Shown here: positions 23,411 through 32,158 of the stretch, one piece after another
How positions within the stretch are numbered: position 1 is the first letter of the stretch
How the letters are laid out: the number at the start of each line of letters is the position of its first letter
NCBI GenBank assembly: GCA_902794395.1
Contig: CADBHB010000007.1
Span: forward strand, 73,966 to 116,631
DNA from: an uncultured Ruminococcus sp.
Lineage (GTDB): Bacteria > Bacillota > Clostridia > Oscillospirales > Acutalibacteraceae
Length of the DNA: 42,666 bases
Reading direction: 5' to 3'
Translations under genes and position numbers: made by a program
The notes under the pieces: generated by a model
Databases searched by the model: none
Seen by the model: the letters and a program-made list of their open reading frames with translations, nothing else
Told to the model about the DNA's origin: nothing

Positions 23411-25045
23411 TCAACCTTCCGTTTTCTCAAATCTTCTGATTCTTTTTCCGTCGCGGACGATGATCTCTTGGAACATCTTGTAGGGTCGCGCCCAGATCTG
23501 ATCAGGGTTTTGCCGGCTTTTGTACAGCACCAGCTTTTCCTCGGTCTCACTGTGCGTGGCAAAGCCGATGACTTCATACTCGTTGCCCTTGAAGTGGCGG
23601 TATCTGCCGAGCGTCACTTCTTCCTCTTTTAATTCCTCAACGGAATTATCCGCAGGCTTTTCGACCGGCTGTTCCGCGGGCGCCGCGTCAATATCAAGCC
23701 TAAAGCTTCCGTCGTTGACCACGAGGATGCGCGAGGAGTAGGGCGGCATGGGGATCTCGCACCAGCCGTTGCAGTCAAAGACCTCATTGCCGTTGAGCAC
23801 GTCGGTTAGCTTGGCGTTGCAGCGGGAGTCAAAGCCCGGATTCTCAAAGCGGTCGGTGAGGTTGAACATTACGAACACCGTTTGATTATCGGTAAAGCGC
23901 TTGTATACCAGCTTTTCGTTTTGTATGTTCACATTCTCAAACTTGCCGTATTTCAGCGCATCCAGCGCCAAACGCACGCGGCTGAGCTTTGAGATATGGT
24001 CGCAGAGCTGCTCGTTGGCGTTGGGTACATTGTTCAGGTCAAGGCAGGGGCGCAGATCGTAGTCGCTTTCCCAGGTGCGCTTGCCCTCTACGGCGAACTC
24101 GCTGCCGTAGTAGATAGACGGCACGCCGGGCATGGTGTAAAGCATGGAGTATACATTATATAGATGGTTTTTGTCGCGCAGCTCGCTGGCAAGTCGGTTA
24201 ACGTCGTGGTTGTCCACGAAGTTGAAGGTGTAAAGATTCTGATAGATGCCGCCGTTTCCGAACTGGCGGTTGAGCGAGTGGGCAATCTCAAAGTAGTTGT
24301 GGTCGTTGTGACTGGAGTAAATGCCCTTGTAGCACTCGTAGTTTGTCACGGAGTCGAGCATCCCATCGCGGGTCAGGCGGTTGTAGTCGCCGCCGACTAT
24401 CTCGCCGTACAGCCAGAAGTCGGGCTTTTTGCTTTTGCAAAGGCTGCTCAGCTTCTTGAAAAACTCGTTGTCGATAACATCCGCGGCGTCTATGCGCAGG
24501 CCGTCGATTCCGAATTCATCGATCCAAAAGGCGACGGAGTCGAGCAGATAGTTTACTACGTCGGGGTTTTGCAGGTTGAGCTTAACCAGGTCATAGTGAC
24601 CTGCCCAGCCCTCGTACCAAAAGGGATCGCCGTAGGGGCTGTTGCCGCCGAAGTTCAGGTTCTGGAACCAGCCGCAGTAGGGGGAGTCCCATTTTTTCTC
24701 CTGAACATCCTTAAAGGCGAAGAATTCTCTGCCTACATGGTTGAACACGCCGTCGAGCATAACGCGGATGCCGTTTTCGCGCAGGGTGTCGCAAATATGC
24801 TTGAAGGAGGCGTTGTCGCCCAGGCGGCAGTCTACCCTGCGGTAATCTATGGTGTCATAGCCGTGGCGGCTGCTTTCAAACACGGGGTTAAAAAGCATGA
24901 CGTTCACGCCCAGGCGCTTAAAGTGATCGATGCAGTCCAGCACCTTGTCCAGACGGTAGGTCTGCACGTGGTCGTTTTCCTTGGGCGCGCCGCAGTAGCC
25001 CAGGGGATAGATGTTGTATACGATTGATTCGTGAATAAAGCTCAT
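23411..25045 (-). CDS. Cytoplasmic GH13 alpha-glucan hydrolase fused to a DUF1653 domain
   Basis: 544 residues from the ATG at 25045, which follows AGGAAG; an in-frame upstream start at 25078 has no ribosome site. No signal peptide, so cytoplasmic. GH13 motifs are complete: MLDGVFNHVG, GLRIDAAD (nucleophile), WLYGEIV (acid) and FVDNHDVNR, followed by YGSEFAVEG and a beta domain. It resembles the alpha-amylase/neopullulanase group that degrades imported maltodextrins. After an acidic linker (EEPVEKPADNS type) the last 55 residues match DUF1653: LGRYRHFKGNEYEVIGFATHSETEE and IWARPYKMFQEII. DUF1653 usually occurs as a small stand-alone protein; its role here is unknown. It is transcribed towards the amylase and has its own promoter. 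Confidence 0.88.
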   Translation of the reverse strand: MSFIHESIVYNIYPLGYCGAPKENDHVQTYRLDKVLDCIDHFKRLGVNVMLFNPVFESSRHGYDTIDYRRVDCRLGDNASFKHICDTLRENGIRVMLDGVFNHVGREFFAFKDVQEKKWDSPYCGWFQNLNFGGNSPYGDPFWYEGWAGHYDLVKLNLQNPDVVNYLLDSVAFWIDEFGIDGLRIDAADVIDNEFFKKLSSLCKSKKPDFWLYGEIVGGDYNRLTRDGMLDSVTNYECYKGIYSSHNDHNYFEIAHSLNRQFGNGGIYQNLYTFNFVDNHDVNRLASELRDKNHLYNVYSMLYTMPGVPSIYYGSEFAVEGKRTWESDYDLRPCLDLNNVPNANEQLCDHISKLSRVRLALDALKYGKFENVNIQNEKLVYKRFTDNQTVFVMFNLTDRFENPGFDSRCNAKLTDVLNGNEVFDCNGWCEIPMPPYSSRILVVNDGSFRLDIDAAPAEQPVEKPADNSVEELKEEEVTLGRYRHFKGNEYEVIGFATHSETEEKLVLYKSRQNPDQIWARPYKMFQEIIVRDGKRIRRFEKTEG

Positions 25046-25084
25046 GTGCTTCTTCCTTTCCTGTGTGTTCTCACACAAGTACCT

Positions 25085-25113
25085 AGTATATCACAAAATT
25101 GGCTATTGTGCAA
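25085..25113 (-). promoter_or_regulatory. Promoter of the GH13-DUF1653 gene
   Basis: Minus-strand TTGCAC (25113-25108) and TATACT (25090-25085), spacer 17 bp. A TGTGTG/CACACA inverted repeat (25062-25067, 25072-25077) lies in the leader just before the ribosome site and could be an operator. Confidence 0.7.
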
Positions 25114-25134
25114 ATCGGATTTTTGTGTTACAAT
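25106..25134 (+). promoter_or_regulatory. Promoter of the small membrane-protein gene
   Basis: TTGTGC (25106-25111) and TACAAT (25129-25134), spacer 17 bp. Its -35 box shares bases with the divergent promoter's -35 box. Confidence 0.6.
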
Positions 25135-25162
25135 GGGAATACTGATGAAATGGAGGGTTTTT

Positions 25163-25645
25163 ATGACGAAAAAACCGGATGTCGGAAGACGAAAAAAACT
25201 GCGGTACGCCATGTGCGCGCTGTATTTGCTGCAGATCGTGGTGTGCACTATGCCGTTTATTCAATTCACCAACGCCGACGGCGAACTCGATTCCGCCTCG
25301 CCGTTCTTTATGTTCACCATGCTGTTCGGTGTTGTCAACGGAATGACCTCGGACGCCATGATATACTGCGTTATGTGCATCATCATTATCCTGGTGCCCA
25401 CCGCGGGCTTCTTCTTCTGCGCGCTGGATAAGGTACGAAATATCAAAAACATCGCATCTCTGCTGCTTTGCTTCATCGGCGTGTACATAGTTTTGGCGGT
25501 GTCACGGCGGGCGGTATCGCTCGGCGCGGTCATAGCGCTGGTGCTGTATATCATCCTCATGCTGCTCACCACCATGTCGATAGTGATGAGGCTGTCGAAC
25601 GACGAAGAGGAAACGGACAAAAAAGAAGAAACAGAAAAGAAGTAA
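25163..25645 (+). CDS. Small integral membrane protein of unknown function
   Basis: 160 residues from ATG 25163 after GGAGGG (25152-25157); the frame stays open upstream but crosses the promoter. About four membrane segments (LRYAMCALYLLQIVVCTMPF, ASPFFMFTMLFGVV, IYCVMCIIIILVPTAGFFFC, IASLLLCFIGVYIVLAV and a last one near 128-146), then a charged Glu/Lys tail. A basic N-terminus (KKPDVGRRKKLR) suggests it starts inside the cell. I do not recognise a family. It is divergent from the GH13-DUF1653 gene and ends at its own terminator. Confidence 0.75.
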   Translation: MTKKPDVGRRKKLRYAMCALYLLQIVVCTMPFIQFTNADGELDSASPFFMFTMLFGVVNGMTSDAMIYCVMCIIIILVPTAGFFFCALDKVRNIKNIASLLLCFIGVYIVLAVSRRAVSLGAVIALVLYIILMLLTTMSIVMRLSNDEEETDKKEETEKK

Positions 25646-25648
25646 ATA

Positions 25649-25681
25649 ACGGAGCAGGTAATTGTGTGCCTGCTCCGTTTT
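25649..25681 (+). terminator. Intrinsic terminator after the small membrane-protein gene
   Basis: ACGGAGCAGG (25649-25658) and CCTGCTCCGT (25669-25678) form a 10-bp stem followed by T residues. It may also slow transcription arriving on the minus strand from 25703. Confidence 0.8.
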
Positions 25682-25702
25682 GCTGTGCATATTCTCGAGT
25701 TT

Positions 25703-26710
25703 TCAAAACTCAGTAAAGATAAGGTGCGCCTGCATGTTGTCGAGCACCAGCGGCTCGGGGAGGTTCACGTTGTTGATGGTGCCGTAGAGCCTGCCGAAAA
25801 TCACCGAGGTTTTGTCCATGCGCGCCATCATCGCGCTGCCTTTTACGGTAAATGGCTTGAAGGTGATGTCCACCGCCGAGGTGCCGCCCTGAAAGTAAAA
25901 CGGGCGGTCAAGGCGCTTGGGATGTCCTTTTACATTGATGTTTGACAGCTTGAATATCCTGCCGTCCGCAAAAAAGCTGTTTTCGTTGCCGAAGCGGTTG
26001 TCGCCCACACGGCTGGCAAGGCAGAGCGATATGCGGTGACCGCCCGTCAGACAGTCGGCGCTCAGGCGCTGGTAGTAGTGGTGGCGCGGCTTGCAAAACC
26101 GCGTCCAGTCGAAGTAGGCGACAGAGGTATTTTCGTTTAAAGAATATTCCATGCCGCCGACCCTGATGACACCCGAAGCGGTGAACTTGGGGACGAAGCG
26201 CTTGAGGTAAAAGTATTTGCGGTTGCGTTCAAAGGGAGCAAGCTCGTTAAGACTTTCTCCCGTTGTTTTTTCCAGATGGAGGTTAAAATATAGATTCTTT
26301 ATGTTCGCAAAGTCGATAAAGTCACATTTCAAAAACCTGCCCTGCGGGGTGTTGGTAAGCTGCAGCTGCACGCGCTTGTCGGTGTAGAGAAATTCGCCGT
26401 TGTCGCCTGCTTCGGGCAGCTCGTTTTTTATCAGGTTTAGCTTCTTTACCACAAAATCGCTTATCACGCCGCCGCGTTTAAGGTCGGCGACAGCTATCTT
26501 TATCGCAAATTCCAGCCCGAGGTTTTCCACCGACAGGTAAAGCGACACCTCGCCGTTGCTTATGAAATAGCAGTCGCGTTCGCAGTGTTTGCCGCTTGTT
26601 TTGCTTTGCGGCTCGTTATATACAAACACGGACGAGCGCGCCCAGCCGGCTTGACGCACCTCGCCGTTTTTCTCAAAAACATCACAGGTCTGTGTAATTT
26701 CACGCTGCAC
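25703..26710 (-). CDS. DUF2804 family protein
   Basis: 335 residues if it starts at GTG 26710. An upstream in-frame GTG at 26719 overlaps the GGAG ribosome site itself, while 26710 sits 8 nt after it. No signal peptide or membrane segment. The start (GEVRQAGWARSSVFVYNEPQ), the CERDCYFISNGEVSLYLSVENLG stretch and the later GGMEYSL...AYFDWTRF pattern match my recollection of DUF2804, a family of unknown function seen in many bacteria. It is convergent with the small membrane protein and has a good promoter (26750-26778). Confidence 0.65.
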   Translation of the reverse strand: MQREITQTCDVFEKNGEVRQAGWARSSVFVYNEPQSKTSGKHCERDCYFISNGEVSLYLSVENLGLEFAIKIAVADLKRGGVISDFVVKKLNLIKNELPEAGDNGEFLYTDKRVQLQLTNTPQGRFLKCDFIDFANIKNLYFNLHLEKTTGESLNELAPFERNRKYFYLKRFVPKFTASGVIRVGGMEYSLNENTSVAYFDWTRFCKPRHHYYQRLSADCLTGGHRISLCLASRVGDNRFGNENSFFADGRIFKLSNINVKGHPKRLDRPFYFQGGTSAVDITFKPFTVKGSAMMARMDKTSVIFGRLYGTINNVNLPEPLVLDNMQAHLIFTEF

Positions 26711-26749
26711 AGTTTTCACTCCGTTTCTTATTCATACCGATCCAAGTTA

Positions 26750-26778
26750 AATATACCAAATAACATTTTGCTTTTCAA
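26750..26778 (-). promoter_or_regulatory. Promoter of the DUF2804 gene
   Basis: Minus-strand TTGAAA (26778-26773) and TATATT (26755-26750), spacer 17 bp. Confidence 0.65.
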
Positions 26779-26861
26779 GAATTATAACAAAAATGTAAAG
26801 GAATAAAAAGCGCCTGTCCCGAATATGCTGTGATAATAATACCTTGAGGATGGCGAAAAAT

Positions 26862-27212
26862 ATGAAGAAAACTGTCACGCTGCTTATGATTTTACTTTCC
26901 CTGCTGTTTTGCGGCTGCGAATCCCGCTCAAAGGGCAACGTTTACGAGCTGACCGGCTGTGACTGGGAGGCTGAGACCGAAGGAGGCGGAGTGCTGCGGC
27001 TCTCCTTTGACGGCGACAGCGCCAGGATTGAGATAGAAAACGGCGCCGACAGCACCGTGATAGAGGGAGAGATGCTCGCCGACGACGGGACCTTTGTGGT
27101 GTTTGACAAAGAGCTTAGGCAGAATTACGGCTTTTCCTATGTGCCGCGCGGCAGCCTGCTCGACCTGACCTACGGCGGTCATACCGTGGAAATGCATAAA
27201 ACCTCCGGATAA
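26862..27212 (+). CDS. Small lipoprotein of unknown function
   Basis: 116 residues from ATG 26862. An in-frame ATG at 26850 overlaps the only good ribosome site (GAGG), so 26862 is preferred. Lipoprotein signal of about 17 residues ending LLFCGC. The mature part is a small beta-rich, acidic domain (GVLRLSFDGDSARIEI, TVIEGEMLADDGTFVVF, GSLLDLTYGGHTVEM), similar in style to lipocalin-like envelope domains. It stands alone before ruvCAB. No family recognised. Confidence 0.7.
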   Translation: MKKTVTLLMILLSLLFCGCESRSKGNVYELTGCDWEAETEGGGVLRLSFDGDSARIEIENGADSTVIEGEMLADDGTFVVFDKELRQNYGFSYVPRGSLLDLTYGGHTVEMHKTSG

Positions 27213-27240
27213 ATCCCGAAAGATAACTGTGATGTCGCTC

Positions 27241-27269
27241 TTGCGTTAGCGTGTGAAGTGTGGTATAAT
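27241..27269 (+). promoter_or_regulatory. Promoter of ruvCAB
   Basis: TTGCGT (27241-27246) and TATAAT (27264-27269), spacer 17 bp. I see no LexA-type operator next to it. Confidence 0.7.
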
Positions 27270-27312
27270 GTTTTAGAATGTATCATTATGCCATTTTGAC
27301 GGAGGAATTGTT

Positions 27313-27819
27313 TTGGTAGTCTTTGGAATCGACCCCGGATACGCTATCGTCGGCTGGGGCGCCATCCGTTTTCAGTCTAATGCCTACAAGCCGCTCGGCT
27401 TCGGCGCGGTGGAAACCGAGGCGCACACCGACTTTAATCAGCGGCTCGAAACCATCTACGACGAGATCTACGCTATACTCGACCGCTGCCGCCCCGACGC
27501 GCTGGCAATCGAAAGGCTGTACTTCCAAACCAACAAAACCACCGCCATAAAGGTGGCTCAGGCACGCGGCGTAACGCTGCTGGCGGCGCAAAAGCTTAGG
27601 ATACCTATTTTCGAGTACACGCCCTTGCAGGTCAAAACCGCCGTTACCGGCTATGGCAAGGCAAAAAAGCCGCAGGTTATGGAAATGACCCGCAGGCTCC
27701 TGCATCTTTCCGAGGTGCCTAAGCCCGACGACACCGCCGACGCTTTGGCTATTGCCATCTGTCACGCTCAGGCGGCGGGCTCTCAGCTGCGCATGGAGCT
27801 GAACAAACAGACATATTAA
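27313..27819 (+). CDS. ruvC: Holliday junction resolvase RuvC
   Basis: 168 residues from TTG 27313, 5 nt after GGAGGAA; no ATG or GTG fits better. The RNase H-like fold has its four acidic residues, D7 (GIDPG), E67 (LAIERLYF), D140 and D143 (PDDTADALAIA). It cuts four-way junctions made in recombination repair, with RuvAB. First gene of ruvC-ruvA-ruvB. Confidence 0.96.
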   Translation: MVVFGIDPGYAIVGWGAIRFQSNAYKPLGFGAVETEAHTDFNQRLETIYDEIYAILDRCRPDALAIERLYFQTNKTTAIKVAQARGVTLLAAQKLRIPIFEYTPLQVKTAVTGYGKAKKPQVMEMTRRLLHLSEVPKPDDTADALAIAICHAQAAGSQLRMELNKQTY

Positions 27820-27849
27820 GCCAAACAGAAAAACACTCAAGAGGTAATT

Positions 27850-28452
27850 ATGTTATATTCCGTCAGAGGAAAACTTATTCATACTACCGCGTCGTCGGCG
27901 GTTGTGGAGTGCGGCGGCGTCGGCTTTGACTGCCAGACCACGCTCAACACGCTCAAAACCCTGCGCTTGGGCAGCGAGGTGACGCTTTACACCTATCTCA
28001 ACGTCCGCGAGGACGCCCTCGAGCTATTCGGCTTTGCCACTAAAACCGAGCTCGAGACCTTCAAGACCCTCATCAGCGTAAGCGGAGTCGGCCCCAAGGC
28101 GGGACTTTCGGTGCTCTCGGAGCTTTCGCCCGAGCAGGTGGCTATGGCTATCGCCACAGACGACATCAAAACCATCACCCGTGCGCAGGGCATCGGAAAA
28201 AAGATAGCTCAGCGCATCGTGCTGGAGCTAAAGGACAAGCTTGCCAAGGGCATGGCGACAGACAGCGGTTTTTCCGGCATCGGCGCGGGCGCGGCAGCGG
28301 CTACCGGCGGCAACGTCCCCAAGGCGCTTGAGGCGCTGGGCGTGCTGGGCTATACGCCCTCGGACGTCAGTCCCGTGCTGGCGACGCTTGACAGCAGCCT
28401 GCCGGTGGAACAGCTTATAGCATTGACATTAAAGCAGATGGGAAGACAGTAA
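27850..28452 (+). CDS. ruvA: Holliday junction branch-migration protein RuvA
   Basis: 200 residues, normal length. The three domains are visible: the N-terminal OB fold ([27 protein letters not shown]), two helix-hairpin-helix motifs ([36 protein letters not shown]) and the small C-terminal domain that contacts RuvB ([11 protein letters not shown]). RuvA binds the junction and loads RuvB. Only 1 bp separates it from ruvB. Confidence 0.97.
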   Translation: MLYSVRGKLIHTTASSAVVECGGVGFDCQTTLNTLKTLRLGSEVTLYTYLNVREDALELFGFATKTELETFKTLISVSGVGPKAGLSVLSELSPEQVAMAIATDDIKTITRAQGIGKKIAQRIVLELKDKLAKGMATDSGFSGIGAGAAAATGGNVPKALEALGVLGYTPSDVSPVLATLDSSLPVEQLIALTLKQMGRQ

Positions 28453-28453
28453 G

Positions 28454-29536
28454 ATGGCAAATATGCAATTTTCTGATGAATTTGATTTTGAAAACCGCAT
28501 GATGGACCCCGCCGAGCTTCCCGAGGACGCCGCGGAGGGTGAAAACCCGCTGCGCCCGAAAAATCTGGATGAATACATCGGGCAGGAAAAGGCTAAGGAA
28601 AATCTCCGCGTATATATCGAGGCGGCTAAGATCCGCCATGAAACCCTCGATCACGTGCTGCTCTACGGACCTCCGGGTCTGGGCAAGACGACCCTGGCGG
28701 GCATAATCGCCAACGAGCTGGGGGTCAATATCCGTATCACCTCTGGTCCCGCTATCGAAAAGCCGGGCGATCTGGCGGCGCTGCTCACCAACCTCAACGA
28801 GGGCGATGTGTTGTTTATCGACGAGATACATCGCCTGAGCCGAGCGGTGGAGGAGGTGCTCTACCCCTCAATGGAGGACTTTGCCATCGACATCATCACC
28901 GGCAAGGGTCAGATGGCGGCGTCCTATCATCTTCCGCTGCCGCGCTTCACACTTGTCGGCGCAACTACAAGGGCGGGTCAGCTCACGGCGCCCCTGCGCG
29001 ACCGCTTCGGCGTGCTGCTGCGGCTGGAGCTGTATACTCCCGAGGAGCTTGCGAGCATCGTCACCCGCAGCGCGGGTATCCTCGGCATCCAAATAGATTA
29101 CGAGGGCGCAATTGAGATAGCGTCCCGTTCACGCGGCACTCCGCGTATAGCCAACCGTATGCTCAAGCGTGTGCGCGATTTCGCGCAGGTGATGAGCGAC
29201 GGCGTTATCACGCTCGAAACTGCCCAAACCGCTCTCGACCGCCTTGAGATCGACGAGCTGGGGCTTGACAACAACGACAGGCGGATGCTCGAGGCGATCA
29301 TCAAGTTTTACAACGGCGGTCCCGTGGGACTGGAAACGCTTGCCGCCGCCATCGGCGAGGAAGCGATCACCATCGAGGACGTATACGAGCCGTATCTGCT
29401 GCAAATCGGCTTTCTCAGCCGCACACCGCGCGGACGCTGCATCACCGCCGAGGGCTGCCGACATTTGGGCTATGACCTGCCCAAGGGCGCGGTTTACGGC
29501 ACGGCGACCCAGCCGAACCTGTTGGATAACGGATAA
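28454..29536 (+). CDS. ruvB: Holliday junction branch-migration ATPase RuvB
   Basis: 360 residues. AAA+ motor with Walker [10 protein letters not shown], Walker [10 protein letters not shown], the sensor region [18 protein letters not shown] and the C-terminal winged helix ([25 protein letters not shown]). It drives branch migration at RuvA-bound junctions. It ends the ruvCAB operon; I see no strong terminator before the next gene. Confidence 0.98.
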   Translation: MANMQFSDEFDFENRMMDPAELPEDAAEGENPLRPKNLDEYIGQEKAKENLRVYIEAAKIRHETLDHVLLYGPPGLGKTTLAGIIANELGVNIRITSGPAIEKPGDLAALLTNLNEGDVLFIDEIHRLSRAVEEVLYPSMEDFAIDIITGKGQMAASYHLPLPRFTLVGATTRAGQLTAPLRDRFGVLLRLELYTPEELASIVTRSAGILGIQIDYEGAIEIASRSRGTPRIANRMLKRVRDFAQVMSDGVITLETAQTALDRLEIDELGLDNNDRRMLEAIIKFYNGGPVGLETLAAAIGEEAITIEDVYEPYLLQIGFLSRTPRGRCITAEGCRHLGYDLPKGAVYGTATQPNLLDNG

Positions 29537-29586
29537 TTGATTATATTGAAAGATAATAATAAACACTTACTACTGACTGTTAAACC

Positions 29587-30453
29587 ATGAGATTATCACA
29601 AAACTGGAAAGATTACGAATTGATAGATACCTCCGACGGCGAGCGTCTTGAGCGTTGGGGAGAGGTCATCCTCATCCGCCCCGACCCGCAGATCATCTGG
29701 TCATCGGAGAAAAAGAACCCGCTCTGGCGGCAGGCGCACGCGCGCTACCACCGCTCAAACAAGGGCGGCGGATACTGGGAGCCATACAAAAAGGTGCCCG
29801 ACCGCTGGACGATAGGTTACGAGGGACTGACCCTTAACATCAAGCCCATGGGCTTCAAGCACACGGGCGTGTTTCCCGAGCAGGCGGTCAACTGGGACCT
29901 TGCCGCGAAAAAAATAGGGGAAGAAAAGCGTCAGCTCAGGATACTCAACCTTTTCGGCTACACGGGCTGTGCCACCCTCGCCTGCATGAAGGCAGGCGCG
30001 TCGGTCTGTCATGTGGACGCCTCCAAGGGAATGGTACAGTGGGCTAAGGAGAACGCGCAATCAAGCGGCATAGCCGACCTTCCGGTGCGCTGGCTGGTGG
30101 ATGACTGCCTAAAATTCGTGCAACGCGAGATAAGGCGCGGCAACAAATACGACGGCATCATCATGGATCCGCCGTCCTACGGCAGAGGTCCCGGCGGTGA
30201 GGTCTGGAAGCTTGAGGAGCAGCTTTATCCGCTGGTGCAGCTCTGTAAGCAGGTGCTCAGCGACGACCCTGTTTTCTTCATCCTCAATTCCTACACCACC
30301 GGGTTATCGCCCGCGGTAATGGAGTATTTGTTGGGCATACTGCTGCAAAAGGACTTCGGCGGCAGGGTGTCCGGCGATGAAATCGGTTTGCGTGTGAGCG
30401 AAACGGGCTTGATTTTACCCTGCGGCTCCACAGCGATCTGGGAGAAATGTTAA
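29587..30453 (+). CDS. Class I SAM-dependent rRNA-type methyltransferase
   Basis: 288 residues. The Rossmann fold is of the RlmI/YwbD type: SAM motif LNLFGYTGCATLACMKAGA, acidic VDASKGMVQWAKENAQ, then DDCLKFV and the catalytic MDPPSYGRG. The N-terminal part differs from RlmI, with a WGEVILIRPDPQIIW segment and no clear PUA domain. Likely target is a base of rRNA, not proven. The stop overlaps the ecfA1 start (TAATG), suggesting coupling. No clear ribosome site precedes ATG 29587. Confidence 0.85.
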   Translation: MRLSQNWKDYELIDTSDGERLERWGEVILIRPDPQIIWSSEKKNPLWRQAHARYHRSNKGGGYWEPYKKVPDRWTIGYEGLTLNIKPMGFKHTGVFPEQAVNWDLAAKKIGEEKRQLRILNLFGYTGCATLACMKAGASVCHVDASKGMVQWAKENAQSSGIADLPVRWLVDDCLKFVQREIRRGNKYDGIIMDPPSYGRGPGGEVWKLEEQLYPLVQLCKQVLSDDPVFFILNSYTTGLSPAVMEYLLGILLQKDFGGRVSGDEIGLRVSETGLILPCGSTAIWEKC

Positions 30454-31292
30454 TGAGTTTTATTTCGATAGAGAATGTCAGCTTTTCCTACGACGAGGAA
30501 AACCCCGCCGCGTCTAAAGCGGTGGACGGCGTGAGTATGGAAATCGAAGCGGGCGAGTTTGTGGCGGTCATCGGTCACAACGGCTGCGGAAAATCCACCC
30601 TCGCCAAGCACCTCAACGCGATGCTGCTGCCCGACAGCGGCAGGGTCGTGGTGGACGGTGACGACACCGCCGAGGAGGAAAAGACCTTTGACATTCGTGA
30701 AAAGGTGGGCTTGGTGCTCCAAAACCCCGACAACCAGCTCGTGGCGAGCATAGTCGAGGAGGACGTCGCCTTCGGCCCCGAAAATCTGGGCGTGCCGCCC
30801 GAGGAGATACGCCAAAGGGTGGACGAGGCTCTAAAGGCAGTTGATATGTACGACTACCGCGAGCACGCGCCCTACAAGCTTTCCGGCGGACAAAAGCAGC
30901 GCGTCGCCATCGCGGGCATACTGGCTATACGGCCTCAGTGCATAGTGCTGGACGAGCCGACCGCCATGCTCGACCCCAGCGGCAGGGAAGAGGTCATCTC
31001 GACCTTGCTCAAGCTCAACCGTGAAAGGAAAATGACGGTTGTGCTTATCACCCACTACATGGACGAGGCGGTGCTTGCCGACCGAGTAGTGGTTATGGAC
31101 AGCGGCAAGGTGCTGACGCAGGGCACTCCCGAGGAGGTCTTTGCGCAGGTTGAGCTGCTGAAAAAGCATCGTCTGGACGTGCCGCAATCCGCGGAGCTGA
31201 TATACAGGCTTCGAGGCTGCGGCTTGCAGATAGATAAGATCCCGCTGACGCAGGACGACTGCGTGGCGCTGCTTGAGGAGGCAATCAAATGA
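30453..31292 (+). CDS. ecfA1: ECF transporter ATPase, first A component
   Basis: 279 residues from ATG 30453, 8 nt after GGAG; an ATG at 30447 is too close to that site. ABC ATPase with Walker A GHNGCGKST (residues 41-49), Q-loop VLQNPDNQ, signature LSGGQKQR and Walker B CIVLDEPTAMLD. With EcfA2 and EcfT it forms the shared energizing module that takes up vitamins and metals with separate substrate (S) proteins. No S component is encoded nearby, as usual for the housekeeping module. Confidence 0.94.
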   Translation: MSFISIENVSFSYDEENPAASKAVDGVSMEIEAGEFVAVIGHNGCGKSTLAKHLNAMLLPDSGRVVVDGDDTAEEEKTFDIREKVGLVLQNPDNQLVASIVEEDVAFGPENLGVPPEEIRQRVDEALKAVDMYDYREHAPYKLSGGQKQRVAIAGILAIRPQCIVLDEPTAMLDPSGREEVISTLLKLNRERKMTVVLITHYMDEAVLADRVVVMDSGKVLTQGTPEEVFAQVELLKKHRLDVPQSAELIYRLRGCGLQIDKIPLTQDDCVALLEEAIK

Positions 31293-32158
31293 GTTGTGTT
31301 CTTGAGCTGAAAAATCTAAGCTTTGTCTACGGCAAAGGGACTCCCTTTGAAAAAAAGGCGGTGGACAATGTAAGCCTAAAGATAGAAAAGGGCGAATTTA
31401 TAGGCGTTATCGGACACACAGGCTCCGGCAAAAGTACCCTGATGCAGATGCTAAACGGACTGATACGCCCGTCAAGCGGTCAGGTGCTGCTCGATGGTAA
31501 CGACATCTGGGCGCAGCCGAAAAAGATACGCGACGTGCGCTTCCGCGTGGGCATGGTGTTCCAATACCCCGAATACCAGCTTTTTGAGGAAACCGTTTAC
31601 AAGGACATCTCCTTCGGCCCGCAAAATCAGGGCAAGGAGGGCGAAGCGCTCGACAAGGCGGTGCGCGACGCGGCGGACTTTACGGGACTCAAGCCCTCGC
31701 TGCTCGAAAAATCCCCGTTCGATCTGTCGGGAGGCGAAAAGCGCCGCGCGGCTATCGCGGGCGTAATCGCCATGGACCCCGAGGTGCTGGTGCTCGACGA
31801 GCCAACCGCGGGACTCGACCCCATGGGACGCGAGGTGCTGCTCAGTCAGATAGTGCGCTACCACAAGGAGCGTCAAAACACGGTGCTGCTGGTGACCCAC
31901 ACGATGGAGGACATCGCGCGCGTAGCCGACAGGATAATTGTTATGAACAAGGGCAGACCCGAAATGTTCGCTCCCACCAAGGAGATCTTTAGCCGAGGCG
32001 ACGAGCTGGAGGCGTTCGGACTGCGCGTGCCGCAGATAACCGCTATAATGCGGCAGCTGCGCGACAAGGGCATTGACGTGCCCGAGGGCGTGCTGTCGGT
32101 GGATGAGGCGTTCGCAGCCTTGGTGCCCCTGCTGCAAAAGGAGGGTAAGCTGTGGTAA
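31289..32158 (+). CDS. ecfA2: ECF transporter ATPase, second A component
   Basis: 289 residues; the start overlaps the ecfA1 stop as ATGA. Walker A GHTGSGKST, Q-loop VFQYPEYQ, signature LSGGEKRR and Walker B VLVLDEPTAGLD. The FQYPEYQLFEETV segment is characteristic of the EcfA2 subgroup. It pairs with EcfA1 as a heterodimer. Confidence 0.94.
   Translation: MSCVLELKNLSFVYGKGTPFEKKAVDNVSLKIEKGEFIGVIGHTGSGKSTLMQMLNGLIRPSSGQVLLDGNDIWAQPKKIRDVRFRVGMVFQYPEYQLFEETVYKDISFGPQNQGKEGEALDKAVRDAADFTGLKPSLLEKSPFDLSGGEKRRAAIAGVIAMDPEVLVLDEPTAGLDPMGREVLLSQIVRYHKERQNTVLLVTHTMEDIARVADRIIVMNKGRPEMFAPTKEIFSRGDELEAFGLRVPQITAIMRQLRDKGIDVPEGVLSVDEAFAALVPLLQKEGKLW

Noticed and set aside
25501-25530. Another copy of the GCGGTATCGC leader motif
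   Set aside because: Only ten bases match, it lies inside a coding region and has no pairing arm in the right place.
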